Positions 1 through 9,245 of a DNA stretch of 64,000 nt are shown in pieces. Made by a program: the position numbers and the translations under genes. Under the pieces are notes generated by a model. The model searched no databases and was not told the DNA's origin. It saw only the letters and a list, made by a program, of their open reading frames with translations. The stretch covers positions 12,485,767 to 12,549,766 of the forward strand of contig CM034534.1 in the NCBI GenBank assembly GCA_020002185.1, written 5' to 3'. Each line of letters starts with the position of its first letter. Positions within the stretch are counted from its first letter, which is position 1. The stretch comes from Paraescarpia echinospica. Its lineage: Eukaryota; Annelida; Polychaeta; Sabellida; Siboglinidae.

Positions 1-870
1 ACATGGCCGAGGTGATTGCACCTATCCTCACAAGGATATTCCAACTAACTATCCATGGATGAAGGTCTGCTCCCACAAGACTAGAAAACTGCCAACATAA
101 ACCCAGTCTTCAAGAAGAAAGGGTCCAGAGCAGATCCAGCAAACAACAAACCAATCAGTCTTACCGCCACAACATGCAACCTGATTACAGTGGTTTGCTG
201 GAGGGAAGAACTCAAAGAGTTGTGGTCGATTGATCCAACTCATCAGCCTGTCCTGTTACATTTGAAGTCCCACAAAGATAGTACTTGGACCAAGTCTCTT
301 TCTCATCTGCAGCAACTAATAACATCCGACGGTCGATGCAACGATGAGATCAAGAGACGAATCGCACAAGCCAAAACAGCTTTTCACAACATGAAAAACA
401 TTTTAATAAACAAAAATGTATCAACTGAAGTGAGAAAACGTGTGCTGCAATGCTACATAGAGCCCATTTTGCTACATGGATGTAAATCCTGGACAATAAC
501 CAAAAAGTTCACAAAAAACCGTAGACCACTGAAATGTGGTTCTTAAGAAGAATGCTGCGAGTGCCATGGACTGCAAAGCAAAGCAATGAAGTCATCCTTA
601 AGACAGCCAAATCAAAAAGAAAGATCATCAACAAAGTTAGAACACAACAAACACGATTTATAGGCCATGTCATGAGAAAGAAACAGTTAGAACATATAGT
701 AACAACAGGAAAGCTAGAAGGAAAAAGATCCAGAGGACGCCAGAGAATAAAATAATAATAGACAGTCTCTCAACATGGTGTGGAAGGAGCATAACAGAAC
801 TGCTACAAACTACACACGACCGTGCGGTTTGGAGGGCCATGATCGCCAACGCCTTTTGCCCAAATTAATT
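1..870 (+). pseudogene. LINE (non-LTR retrotransposon) reverse transcriptase remnant, 3' part
   Basis: Several frames carry reverse-transcriptase landmarks in family order. Codons from about 3-57 read IAPILTRIFQ. Codons from 85 read NINPVFKKKG and then KPISLT, the usual start of the RT domain. From about 250 to 546 the text includes ITSDGRCNDEIKRRIAQAK and LLHGCKSWT, typical of the region after the catalytic palm. From 534 it reads MWFLRRMLRVPWT and then RFIGHVMRK. After a frameshift near 750 it ends with AVWRAMIANAF and a stop at 868-870. The catalytic core with the FADD-type motif is missing between about 190 and 250, so the copy is internally deleted and inactive, with at least three frame changes. 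These motifs are established for LINE ORF2 proteins; I do not assign the clade. The 3' end abuts the left arm of the next element. Confidence 0.8.
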
Positions 871-1046
871 TGTAATAAACAGGATATTCCATATATCCAA
901 TATTCTAAGTCGAGTTCTGTTATTTCATTGCCATTTCATTGGTGCAATTTTCTATAGAAAATTTCTTTTGGGTCGAATAATTATCGAGTAGTGAAAACAC
1001 AATAGTGACTAGTGACTACGAGTTTGGATATGGCAGGTTCGAGTAG

Positions 1047-1207
1047 CCTTGTTGTACGGTATGATACAACCTTGTTGTACGGTATGATATAACCTTGTTG
1101 TACGGTATAATATAACCTTGTTGTACGGTATGATATAACCTTGTTGTACGGTATGATACAACCTTGTTGTACGGTATGATACAATCTTGTTGTACGGTAT
1201 GATACAA
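1047..1207. repeat. Minisatellite, 7 copies of a 23-bp hairpin-forming unit
   Basis: Seven nearly identical 23-bp units run head to tail without gaps. Each contains GTTGTACGGTATGATACAAC, in which GTTGTA and TACAAC form a 6-bp stem around an 8-nt loop. Across unit borders TACAAC and GTTGTA can also pair around a 3-nt loop. The equivalent place in the right arm (about 11280-11310) holds a single diverged unit, so the array is a local expansion. The apparent ORFs through it are repeat artefacts. Confidence 0.92.
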
Positions 1208-1261
1208 CGGATTGCTAAATAAACTTTATGTGAACCAGTCGTTAAATTTTCTGTTATGATT

Positions 1262-1757
1262 TTTTGCTTTCACATCTGACGTCACGCGATGCCTGCTATC
1301 ACACCATGACACGTCTGTCATAACGCGACCTATGCCCATACATGACATCTGCCATAATGCCAAGTCTGTTATCATGCAACGTATGCCGCTATGCCACACC
1401 ACATGTCGTCATGTGACGTTTGCTGCCATATGACATCTGCTGTCACATCATAGTTGATACAGACATTGATGCTGTCACGTGTAATCATGCAATCTGTGCC
1501 ATCACATCACCCCAAGTTTGTCATCATGTGATGCCTACTATCACAGCATGCCACGTCCACCATAACACGATGTATCCCATAATGCCACGTCTGTTGTCAT
1601 GTACTATGTCAGACGTCAGGACACACCTCGTGTCATAACATGATGTATGTGTGTCATAACATGATGTATGTTGATACGTGTCTGAAGTCATTATATCTGT
1701 CATCATATTGTGTCTTGTCACAACGGTTGTCGCCTCGCCTCGCCTCGCCTCGCCTCG
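1262..1757. repeat. Degenerate subterminal minisatellite of the left arm, ending in a CGCCT pentamer run
   Basis: The stretch is built from loosely repeated modules such as CACGTCTGTCATAACGCGA, CATGACATCTGCCATAATG and TCACATCATG. The same modules occur inverted at 8985-9245 and in variant form at 10903-11110. It closes with five to six copies of the pentamer CGCCT (1731-1757). I see no coding potential. Subterminal repeat clusters of this kind are common transposase-binding regions; that role here is inference. Confidence 0.75.
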
Positions 1758-2501
1758 GTCCTCATTATAGAGTTGTGTAATTTAGGTATTAAATTGTGCA
1801 AATATGAAATAATAAATTTTTGTGTCTTCCGTTTACATACATCATACCTGAAACCACAGACTGCATTTTAGTATGTTCATAAGTTGTATGCAAACCATGA
1901 CTAAAAACAAATAGCATGTTTTATTGTTCCGACACTGTGGACACATCTTCGTACCCTACAAAAATATATGAAGAATATGTCGGTGGACAACAATCCAGGC
2001 TACATACGTATGTTATGTTTACTTCCATTAACTTCCATGAACGTCATTAATTGTTACCTAATGTCATGAAGCATTGTGAAGAATATGTTTTGCATACCGT
2101 TCAGAGTTATGCTCTTTCTCTTAGGTTTACATTATTTTTAATTTGTTATTATTAACAAAACACTTGTTTAAGATGGAATATCTCCCTTTAACCAAAAATA
2201 ATTAACCATAGTTCTGACATGGACATCTACACAGCTCACTCTATGTTTAGCCCAATGGGAAAGTATTAAGGTAGCCGCACCCCGCCCGATTGCCCGAGAT
2301 CCGACTCATCTCGACTGCCGTAGCCCAACCGCGTATGAACGTAAACTTGCTGCACACTGCTACTAGCCTTCACTACTAGATACAAAACGTATCATCATTC
2401 CAAACATCACAAGATATATTCATTATTTTCCACATTTCCTACCTTTCTGGACATTCTATCTATGGATAAAGTACTGGAAATAAACATGGAGTGGCTTTGA
2501 T
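1758..2501. other. AT-rich stretch, no gene seen
   Basis: Non-coding sequence between the left-arm minisatellite and the KDZ fragment. It contains only short ORFs without recognisable motifs, and a small GC-richer patch at 2275-2345 that I cannot interpret. Confidence 0.5.
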
Positions 2502-3959
2502 TCATAGATCGTGCGTTGTATTTGATTTTTTGAATATACGAATTAATACTTTACATATATCAGAGCTTATGCTGATGTCAAGACTGGGTACTTGGCGCGA
2601 CATGTATACAAATGAACATTTGTGACTGAAACCATGAAAAATATCGTGGTAAAATCTACAACCCCTCCAAAACATTGGCTTCATGTTGAGGGCATATTCC
2701 TGTAGCTGGCAGCTAAAATCATAAAACACCTCGTTTGAAGGAGTTTCCACATATAAGAAGGCTGAAGCAAAGGGATCTTTTCTCCCTTCACTCATAGTGA
2801 TGACCTAAAAACCACAGCAATGACTATGCAGCGGGTCAAACTAAAGGAATAAGTATGTTCTGCCACTTCTAGCTGATTCTGGGAAAGACTCGTATCCTGC
2901 CACCGTGAGAAGTAAAATAGTATGCACATCCTTGACGCTCTGTTTTATATTTCTCCAGAATGATGGATGAATGTGGAATTCCCTGGTCATCAGAATGAGT
3001 TGACTTAATCATTAGAATTAGTTCTAAGAGGAGGAATATTTAAATGTCGACTGTCTCCCCAAATAAGTTCGAATAGTACTTTCCCTTTTTATGGTGGGCA
3101 TCGGATGAAGTTGGTAAAGAATTTGAATTCTTTGCCACAACAATAGGAGGTCATATTGGGCCTGACGACAATTCGTCTTCTTTTCGTCCGTATCATAGTC
3201 AGAGTAAGCAAAACATTGACGCATGGTGCGTTTGTGTGATGGTGTCACCACACAGTCACCCGCTGGTGACTCAAATGCCTTGAGAGAAACATTTTTAAAG
3301 AACATGCCAAGTTTTGTTCCATCAAAGGCAGGTATTTTGGATTGGTCTAACAGGTGTCACAAGTCTGCCGGAAGTCTATACGAAAGTCGGCCAACCACGA
3401 ACCTATCCAGTCTGTGAATGTCTGCATACTCATAAATGGTATTTTAAAGAAGTGGTAGCGGGAATTTACTACCGAACAGAAAGATGTAAGTGAAATCTGA
3501 CAATTGGTGACAATATTAACAAATTCCCATGCTAGTTCTTGTCCAGTTGCCGTGTACGATGTCAAGATGTGTAGGCCGTCCTGTTGACCTGAATATAGTA
3601 GGCGGCATGATCGCTCTTTGTTGATGCAGTCGCGGTCAAACACCTCACTAAAAATGACAGATTAAAAACATGTACACTGAAATTAATTTGTTTCACTGCT
3701 ATGCTGTTTTTCAACATTATAGCTGTGAAAACGGTATAGCGTTTAAGAGTGATGTAATTTTAAAGTAGGCAGTTCTTAAAATCACGATTACCACACGTTC
3801 TTACTGAATGAAGAGGCAGTAGTAGACCACCTCAGAATATGTTTATGTATTACTTACACCACAGCCACATACTTGGTTGATATCCATGTTTGGATACAAC
3901 TCAAATGGCACCAGCTGGTCGTCTTTTTTACATGAAGTAGCCGTCCTCATGACCAACTC
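2502..3959 (-). pseudogene. KDZ (Zisupton/Dileera-like) transposase fragment, C-terminal exons
   Basis: Reading leftwards, a 34-codon exon lies at 3959-3858, between a TTTCAG acceptor and a GTAAGT donor, and ends in VCGCG. Its splice phase fits a second exon starting at 3643, with a GTGAG acceptor and text reading LLYSGQQDGLHILTSYTATG. After a stop and frameshift near 3345 the frame continues with PAFDGTKLGMFFKNVSLKAF to about 3024. After a gap, 2795-2505 encodes EGRKDPFASAF, VFYDFSCQLQEYALN and FYHDIFHGFSHKC. The YD-x(3)-C-x-L-x-EY block and the HD-x-FHG-x-x-H block are hallmarks of KDZ transposases and their animal relatives. The C-terminus shifts frame near 2540. The gene is clearly non-functional. 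The assignment is by recognised motifs; the split between exons and decay gaps is approximate. Confidence 0.72.
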
Positions 3960-4638
3960 CTGAAACAATTGTAGTTGTACAACTGAATAACTACACAGGT
4001 CAGACAACTAATAATCACCTGAATATTGCGCAGTAGTTCCATTCTTTGCCATTCCCTCTGCTGCCATACAATAGGCATGTTTCACCGTTTTGTAACTACT
4101 CATACACGTTTCAATGGATGTCACATTCTGCTGCATCCATGGCCAATCTATTTGGAAAGGTCTCAATTTATTCAACATATAAAAGGTTTAATGCACCAGT
4201 GAACAACAATTTATTAATAACTGTGACTAACCCATCCCTGATAATATTATTTAAACAAACCATCACTGTGGAGTCCAATTGCGAGTCGAGCGCGTATTCA
4301 CAAATATGATAAGATTAGTGTAGAATTGTTTAGTTTTCTGATAAATATATTTCGCAAACTGGTCTATATACTGGGTATGTATGGTGATTTAATATTAATA
4401 ATGTCACTTTAAGGCAATTTAAGATTGGTTCATAGATTCAGATTTTACTGAAAATCATCCAGGCGGTGGAGATCTCGGGGGGGGGTCTACATTTCAAATA
4501 AATTTTAGTGCAGACGACTGCCTTTTTCTCGGGCAACCCCGGGTAACTCGGCTAGTTTCCTGTATTTTACTTTTAAGGAAATAATTAAAGATTGTTATAA
4601 TTGTATGGTGGCTGTATTACTGAAATGTTCACCTCTGA
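3932..4638. repeat. Left arm of a ~700-bp inverted duplication inside the KDZ element
   Basis: The sequence reappears as its reverse complement at 6668-7446 with moderate divergence. Shared landmarks include GAGTTACCCGGGGTTGCC, CGACTCGCAATTGGACTCCA and GACCTGTGTAGTTATTCAG. In both copies the arm covers the end of a coding block, an intron and the first bases of the next KDZ exon (AGGACGGCTACTTCAT). Confidence 0.88.
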
Positions 4639-5480
4639 TATCAAGTAATCTAATCAATTATGCAATCTTTGGTGACCGTTTTCTCAAAACAAAATAATAA
4701 AATGTCTGCATTTGGAAACGGGATATATTTGGGGGTAATTATGCTATACAAATAAGGTTTTCAGTGTTGCATTCAGCAGACTCTGCTATGTGAAATTATC
4801 AGACACTTTTTAAATTATCAATAGTTTGAAAGATATAAACATATTTGTTGCAAAAAACCAAGATTTTTTTCGCACTTTACAAAAAAATAAAATCAAAACA
4901 AATTTGAAAATGCTCTGAGCACTTCACATTAGATATATACAGAACATGGATTTGCAAGAATGATAATTATATATATATACTCAAAAAAGAATGGCAGTAT
5001 TTTAAAGTTTGTAAATTATATTTGTTCAAAATGGTGTCCGTTTTTTTTGTTACCATATAAAAGGGTGTCTGGCCAAAAAACGTTCAATATATTTTTTACT
5101 CAGTTTGATCAATTCCATACTTTGGGCAGAAAAACATGCACAATTTGCAGAAATTAAAAACTAATCCTATCTACCTGCCGTGTCTGATCTTAAGTAATAT
5201 TTAAATTTGTTTCAGCAAAACAATTAAACTGTTAAGTTAATGACACATTTCAATATCAGTTATCGTTGTAGACGTTGATGGACATGTAGGCCTATGTATG
5301 TACATACGTACATATGTTTGTATAAACATAATACAATTTTAATTAATAGTTGTTTACATATATATATATATCAGTAAAAGGTGTAAGATGAATGTTTTAG
5401 GCACCATTATATGTTAACATGTTTGCTGTATATTTTAAATAAATATTTGTTTGAAAAACAACTGTTGACATCTTTTATTT
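4639..5480. other. AT-rich spacer between inverted KDZ arms, no gene seen
   Basis: Long A/T tracts and a short TA run (5360-5371). No coding motif is visible. A plausible TATTTTCAG splice acceptor lies at the right edge (about 5484), just before the next coding stretch. Confidence 0.45.
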
Positions 5481-5484
5481 TCAG

Positions 5485-5812
5485 TTATAATGTCCAAACT
5501 AGCATATATGCAGCACACCGAGACACTGAACAGCAGAGAGCAGATCATCACCTACTGCACCGTATTCTTCCTGTGAAGAACTCTTTCGTACACTTTGCCA
5601 TGTGTCAAGGCAATACTCGCTTCCCTTTGGAGGAGCAAGAGTCCATCATGAACTCCCTTCCAAATGGCAACACTCCACAAGGGAGAAACTGTGTTCCGCG
5701 TGACGCATATTTCAGCACTGGAACGATTGTGGAAGGCGATGACATGAACACCCGGTCCAAATATATTCCATTGTCAGTGCGAAAAATAAGGTTCTATATT
5801 ACTGGCGGTTGA
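5485..5812 (+). pseudogene. Coding-like fragment in the KDZ element, function not recognised
   Basis: An open frame follows a TATTTTCAG acceptor-like site and reads QTSIYAAHRDTEQQRADHHL, later EDQESIMN-like and EGDDMNTRSKYIPLSVRK text, ending at a stop at 5810-5812. Codon third positions are more mixed than in the surrounding AT-rich DNA, which suggests former coding sequence. Position and strand match the KDZ N-terminal pieces just downstream, so I infer an upstream exon of the same element. I do not recognise a domain. Confidence 0.3.
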
Positions 5813-6019
5813 ACGCACCTGGTGACATCCTACATACATTGCATCATGTGAAATCTAACAAGAAAATAAGAGTCATCAACATCACATAGATATTCCAGTT
5901 GGACCACAACTACTTTTGAACACTCGTCTCCACAATATGACTCTCTGCCAGCTACACATGCTGTGCAGGAGGCCACTCCTTATGTTAAATTCTGACAACA
6001 TCTTGTAGGACAGTGTGGA

Positions 6020-6715
6020 GTGCTGACATGGAGGATCCATTGTCATCACTTGGACTCCGTTGCGATGAATGACATTGACCTTGACACTGGCTGCTTTGTG
6101 AAGAATCGTTTTGCCCACATATTCCGGACTGTGTCATCTGATACCACAAACATTAGCTATTCTTGCACCTGCAGGATGTACAGTACCACACAACAGACTG
6201 AGAACAGTGACCAGACCTGCTGTAACGTGCGTTTTTTTCACAGACGAAATTGAGCCGCAGTTCAATGCTCTCTGGTCTGGCCGCATGTTGTTAGCTGCTC
6301 AAACCCCAATACAGTAAAAGATCCAAGATGCTATACAGGGAGTTAATGTTCCATTTATACAGCTCGACTCAGACCCACATTACCATCGTTTCTCTGTCTT
6401 AACATCAGACATGACATCCTGCACTATTGTTACGCTGCAGGGCAACCGTGTTTCTTGCCAGCATGGAAATGTGCTACCAAGGGACATAATAGAAAGATAA
6501 TAAAAATATCAGATCCCTCAAACTGTCATCACCTCCAAGTATTGTATTCTAATGAAGAACTGTGGAGCCATCTCTGCTCCAGACAAGAACACGACTCTGA
6601 TGATGATGCCATTGGCCAGCACGACAATTCCATAGAGGTGCCTGAGCCTGAGTTTACGACGGAGGTGGACATTTCAGTAATACAGGCACCATACAATTAT
6701 TGTCACCCTATAACA
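6020..6715 (+). pseudogene. KDZ-associated N-terminal fragment with cysteine-cluster (SWIM-like) text
   Basis: The first block contains KNRFAHIFRTV followed by SYSCTC (about 6164) and, 15 residues on, CCN (about 6218-6226). This resembles the C-x-C...C-x-H pattern of SWIM-like or CxC clusters seen next to KDZ transposases, with N in place of the expected H. After frame changes the text continues through RFSVLTSDMTSCTIVTLQG, then NRVSCQHGN, and then KISDPSNCHHLQVLYSNEE at 6500-6560. These Cys/His clusters belong N-terminal to the transposase core in HMGXB3/KDZ-like proteins. This fragment is on the + strand while the core is on the - strand across an inverted duplication, so the gene has been rearranged. 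Several stops show decay. Family placement is reasonable; exact exon limits are not known. Confidence 0.5.
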
Positions 6716-7446
6716 GCCTTTAATTATTTCCTTAAAAGTAAAATACAGGAAACTAGCCGAGTTACCCGGGGTTGCCTGGGGAAAAAAGGCAGTCGTCTGC
6801 ACTGAAACTTATTTGAAATCGAGACCCCCGAGATCCCGACCACCTGGATGATTTTCAATAAAATCTGAAACTATGAACCAATCTTAAATTGCCTCAAAGT
6901 GACACTATTAAATCACCATACCTGCCCAGTACATAGACCAGTTTGTGAAATATATTTATTAGAAAATAAAAAAATTATACATTAATCTTATCATATATGT
7001 GGTTGCATTTCAACCCATCTACTGGACTTTGGCACTTTGAAGGCGTTGGTACACACAAGCCACTCGAACAGGACAATCTGTTCTACAAGCTGGAATAAGC
7101 GCTCGACTCGCAATTGGACTCCACAGATACAGTGATGGTTTATTATCAGAGATGGGTTAGTCACAGTTATTAATAAATTAATGTTCACTTGTGCATTAAA
7201 CCTGTTATACATTGAATAAATTCAGACATTTCGAGATAGACTAGCCATGGAAGCAGCCGAATTTGGCATCCATTGAAAAGTATATCAATAGATTGTTACA
7301 AAACGGTGAAACATGCTTATTGTATGGCAGCAGAATGGTACCACTGCGCAAAATTCAGGTGATTATTAGTTGTCTGACCTGTGTAGTTATTCAGTTGTAC
7401 AATTACAATTGTTTCAGGAATTGATCTTGAGGACGGCTACTTCATA
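6668..7446. repeat. Right arm of the ~700-bp inverted duplication
   Basis: Reverse-complement partner of 3932-4638. It starts inside the + strand coding block (GACATTTCAGTAATACAG), runs through intron-like sequence, and ends in AGGACGGCTACTTCAT, the beginning of the next KDZ exon, where a LINE tail interrupts it. Confidence 0.88.
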
Positions 7447-7451
7447 AAAAA

Positions 7452-7545
7452 GATTTGGACTCTCGATAAGCCAAAAGGCTTTATTGGCCACCTGCCATCT
7501 CGAGTTAATTTTCTGGACGGCAATCTTGTTAAATCTACATAGGCG
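7452..7545 (+). mobile_element. 5'-truncated LINE 3' tail
   Basis: The stretch TTGGACTCTCGATAAGCC, followed about 55 bp later by GGACGGCAATCTTGTTAAA, is also found directly downstream of a LINE stop codon at 27299-27372 (- strand) and at about 44868-44940. It is therefore the 3' untranslated tail of that LINE family. Here it truncates the KDZ exon copy of the right inverted arm. Confidence 0.7.
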
Positions 7546-7639
7546 TGTATGTACTTGTCTTGCTGCTGTGGTTACCTATATGTCATAATGAGGATATTGA
7601 TCCCTACGTTTCTGTTTTCTGTCGAAGGAGAGTATACAT

Positions 7640-7852
7640 ATATATTTTACTTCTCGCGATTACATAAATGTCATGTCATGGGATGCTATGTACTTGTAAT
7701 GACCTGTTATGACTAGTTTGCTAGCATAATAGATGTGGTATTACAATGGGTTAATGGCAGCGAAGTGTATATTTTGGTTAGGAAATTATGATTTCCTGTT
7801 CTGACCATTATTATAGAACGATGGATGCGGTATTGCGATGGGTTAATGGCAA
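7640..7852. repeat. Satellite-like tandem repeat, ~90-bp unit (left of hAT insert)
   Basis: Two diverged units share GGGTTAATGGCA, CCTGTT(A/C)TGAC and TATTTTGGTTAGG at a spacing of about 90 bp. A further unit and a partial one follow the hAT element at 8688-8830 (GGCAGTGAAGT to GGGTTAATGG), so the hAT copy landed inside this array. Confidence 0.7.
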
Positions 7853-8687
7853 CATAGGTGTCAACAGTACCGTTTTGGGCGGGAAATCCCGCTTGTCATT
7901 GTCGGTCCCGCTTTTCTGTGAAAATGTCCCGCTTTTTTTGTACATTTCGCCTCCGAAAAAAATTATTTTTGTATAGTGCGCTGCTAGTTGTGTGAAAGTA
8001 TATGTGGACGCGAACGAACGTTTTTCCCGCGCGAGCACGTGACTTCGCTATCGGTGGTTGACGGAAACTTAATTCAAGATGGCGAAGCGGTTGAGTGTGT
8101 CGAGAATGCGAAGAAGAGACGAAAACTGAGCGGTGGAAGCTGCGTGTTCAATCAAGAGTAGGTACGGGCGTTTCCCGGTATACGAGTCAGTAGCGAATGG
8201 GCAGCAAAGGCGTTCTGTTTTTCCTGCAACACCCATTTTGATATCGACCACGGTGGCAAGAACGATGTCATGCGGCACGTTAAGCGGGCAGGCCACATCG
8301 CAAAAGCCTCTGCCCAGGCCCAGTCCGGAGTTCGCGGCATCGACCGTTTCATCGCTACCGGCACCGAGACTGATCTGTCCCATCTGATGAAGATGCTGCT
8401 TGTTGTGCCCCCAGGCAACGCGAGCAGTGAGAGAGAGTATTTTTTTCAGGTGCGGAAGACCAACACCAGCTTTCGCTCTGAGCTGGGTCGGGATACGTTG
8501 TGTGCACTGCTCGATGTAAAATGGAACAGTGATGACTGCGCAGCCGACTTCCAGTGCACTGCGAAACTGTTTTTTTGCATGGGTGGAACGATTATTAGTG
8601 CTATTTTTATTGCGCAAATGTCGTTTCCTTTAGAATTGGTGTTCGCGTACCTTCCTACTTTTTCGTAAGCTGATGTTGACACCTATG
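7853..8687 (+). mobile_element. hAT-type element 1, internally deleted
   Basis: Perfect 14-bp terminal inverted repeats CATAGGTGTCAACA and TGTTGACACCTATG bound an 835-bp insert. The inner core AGGTGTCA is shared with the second hAT element (9246-10902). The interior encodes a fused N- and C-terminal piece of a hAT transposase. The flanks both derive from a GGTTAATGGCAGTGAAG satellite unit, so about 5 bp (TGGCA) appears on both sides. A clean 8-bp duplication cannot be read because of divergence. Confidence 0.82.
8079..8668 (+). pseudogene. hAT transposase remnant: BED-like finger fused to dimerisation domain
   Basis: After an ATG at 8079 and a frameshift, the text from about 8111 reads KKRRKLSGG, then a zinc-finger block: FCFSC (8212-8226) followed by GGKNDVMRHVKRAGH. 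This is a BED-type C-x2-C...H-x(5)-H pattern. A TAG at 8159-8161 sits where the family has W. GIDRFIATG follows, and then directly MLLVVPPGNASSERE and VRKTNTSFRSELGRDTLCAL, the hAT C-terminal dimerisation motif. The RNase-H catalytic core normally between these parts, several hundred residues, is missing. It cannot transpose by itself. An intact homologue would bind the element ends and cut and join DNA in the nucleus. Confidence 0.8.
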
Positions 8688-8830
8688 TGGCAGTGAAGTA
8701 TATATATGTTGGTTGTGTAATTGTAATTACCTGTTATGGCTATTGTTATAGTATAATGGATATGGGTTAATGGAAGTGAAAAGTGTATTTTGGTTCGGTA
8801 GATATCGCTGGAGTGTCGGGTTGAGGACAC
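8688..8830. repeat. Satellite-like tandem repeat, ~90-bp unit (right of hAT insert)
   Basis: Continues the array at 7640-7852: GGCAGTGAAGT, TACCTGTTATGGC and a second GGGTTAATGG ending in GTATTTTGGTTCGG. Confidence 0.65.
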
Positions 8831-8984
8831 GTGACCGACTTGCGTTGTCTTGCTGTGATGATTATTGTGTGTTTTGTTGTACATGTGCATTTTCTTAATG
8901 TGACATATTATTGTTGCGGGGTCTTGTTGTTCTGTGAAAAAAAGAAATCTGAAATAATGAACCGCGCGCTTTGTGACATCTGTA

Positions 8985-9245
8985 TCTATGATGTGACGGC
9001 AAATGTCATATGGCAGCAAACGTTCCATGACGGGATACGTAGCATGACAACAGACTTGGCATTATGGCAGATGTCATGTATGGGCATAGGTCGCGTTATG
9101 GCAGACGTGTCATGGTGTGATAGCAGGCATCGCGTGACGTCAGGTGTGTCAGCATCAGTGTCTGTTTGAACAGACGTCATGTGGTGTGATGTGATGGCAA
9201 ACGTCACGTGGCAGCAAACATCACATGACAACATGTGGTGTGGTG
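8985..9245. repeat. Right-arm subterminal minisatellite, inner part
   Basis: Inverse match to the left arm 1262-1470, for example GCATTATGGCAGATGTCATG and GTGATAGCAGGCATCGCGTG. It ends in a GTGTGGTG-rich stretch that supplied the target site of the second hAT element. Confidence 0.85.

Noticed and set aside
1047..1207. Regular repeats that could suggest a CRISPR array
   Set aside because: Units are contiguous with no unique spacers, and the DNA is eukaryotic; it is a minisatellite. The same holds for 43883-43992 and 32507-32709.
8069..8617. 182-codon ORF on the - strand
   Set aside because: Antisense of the hAT transposase remnant, whose sense strand carries the BED and dimerisation motifs.
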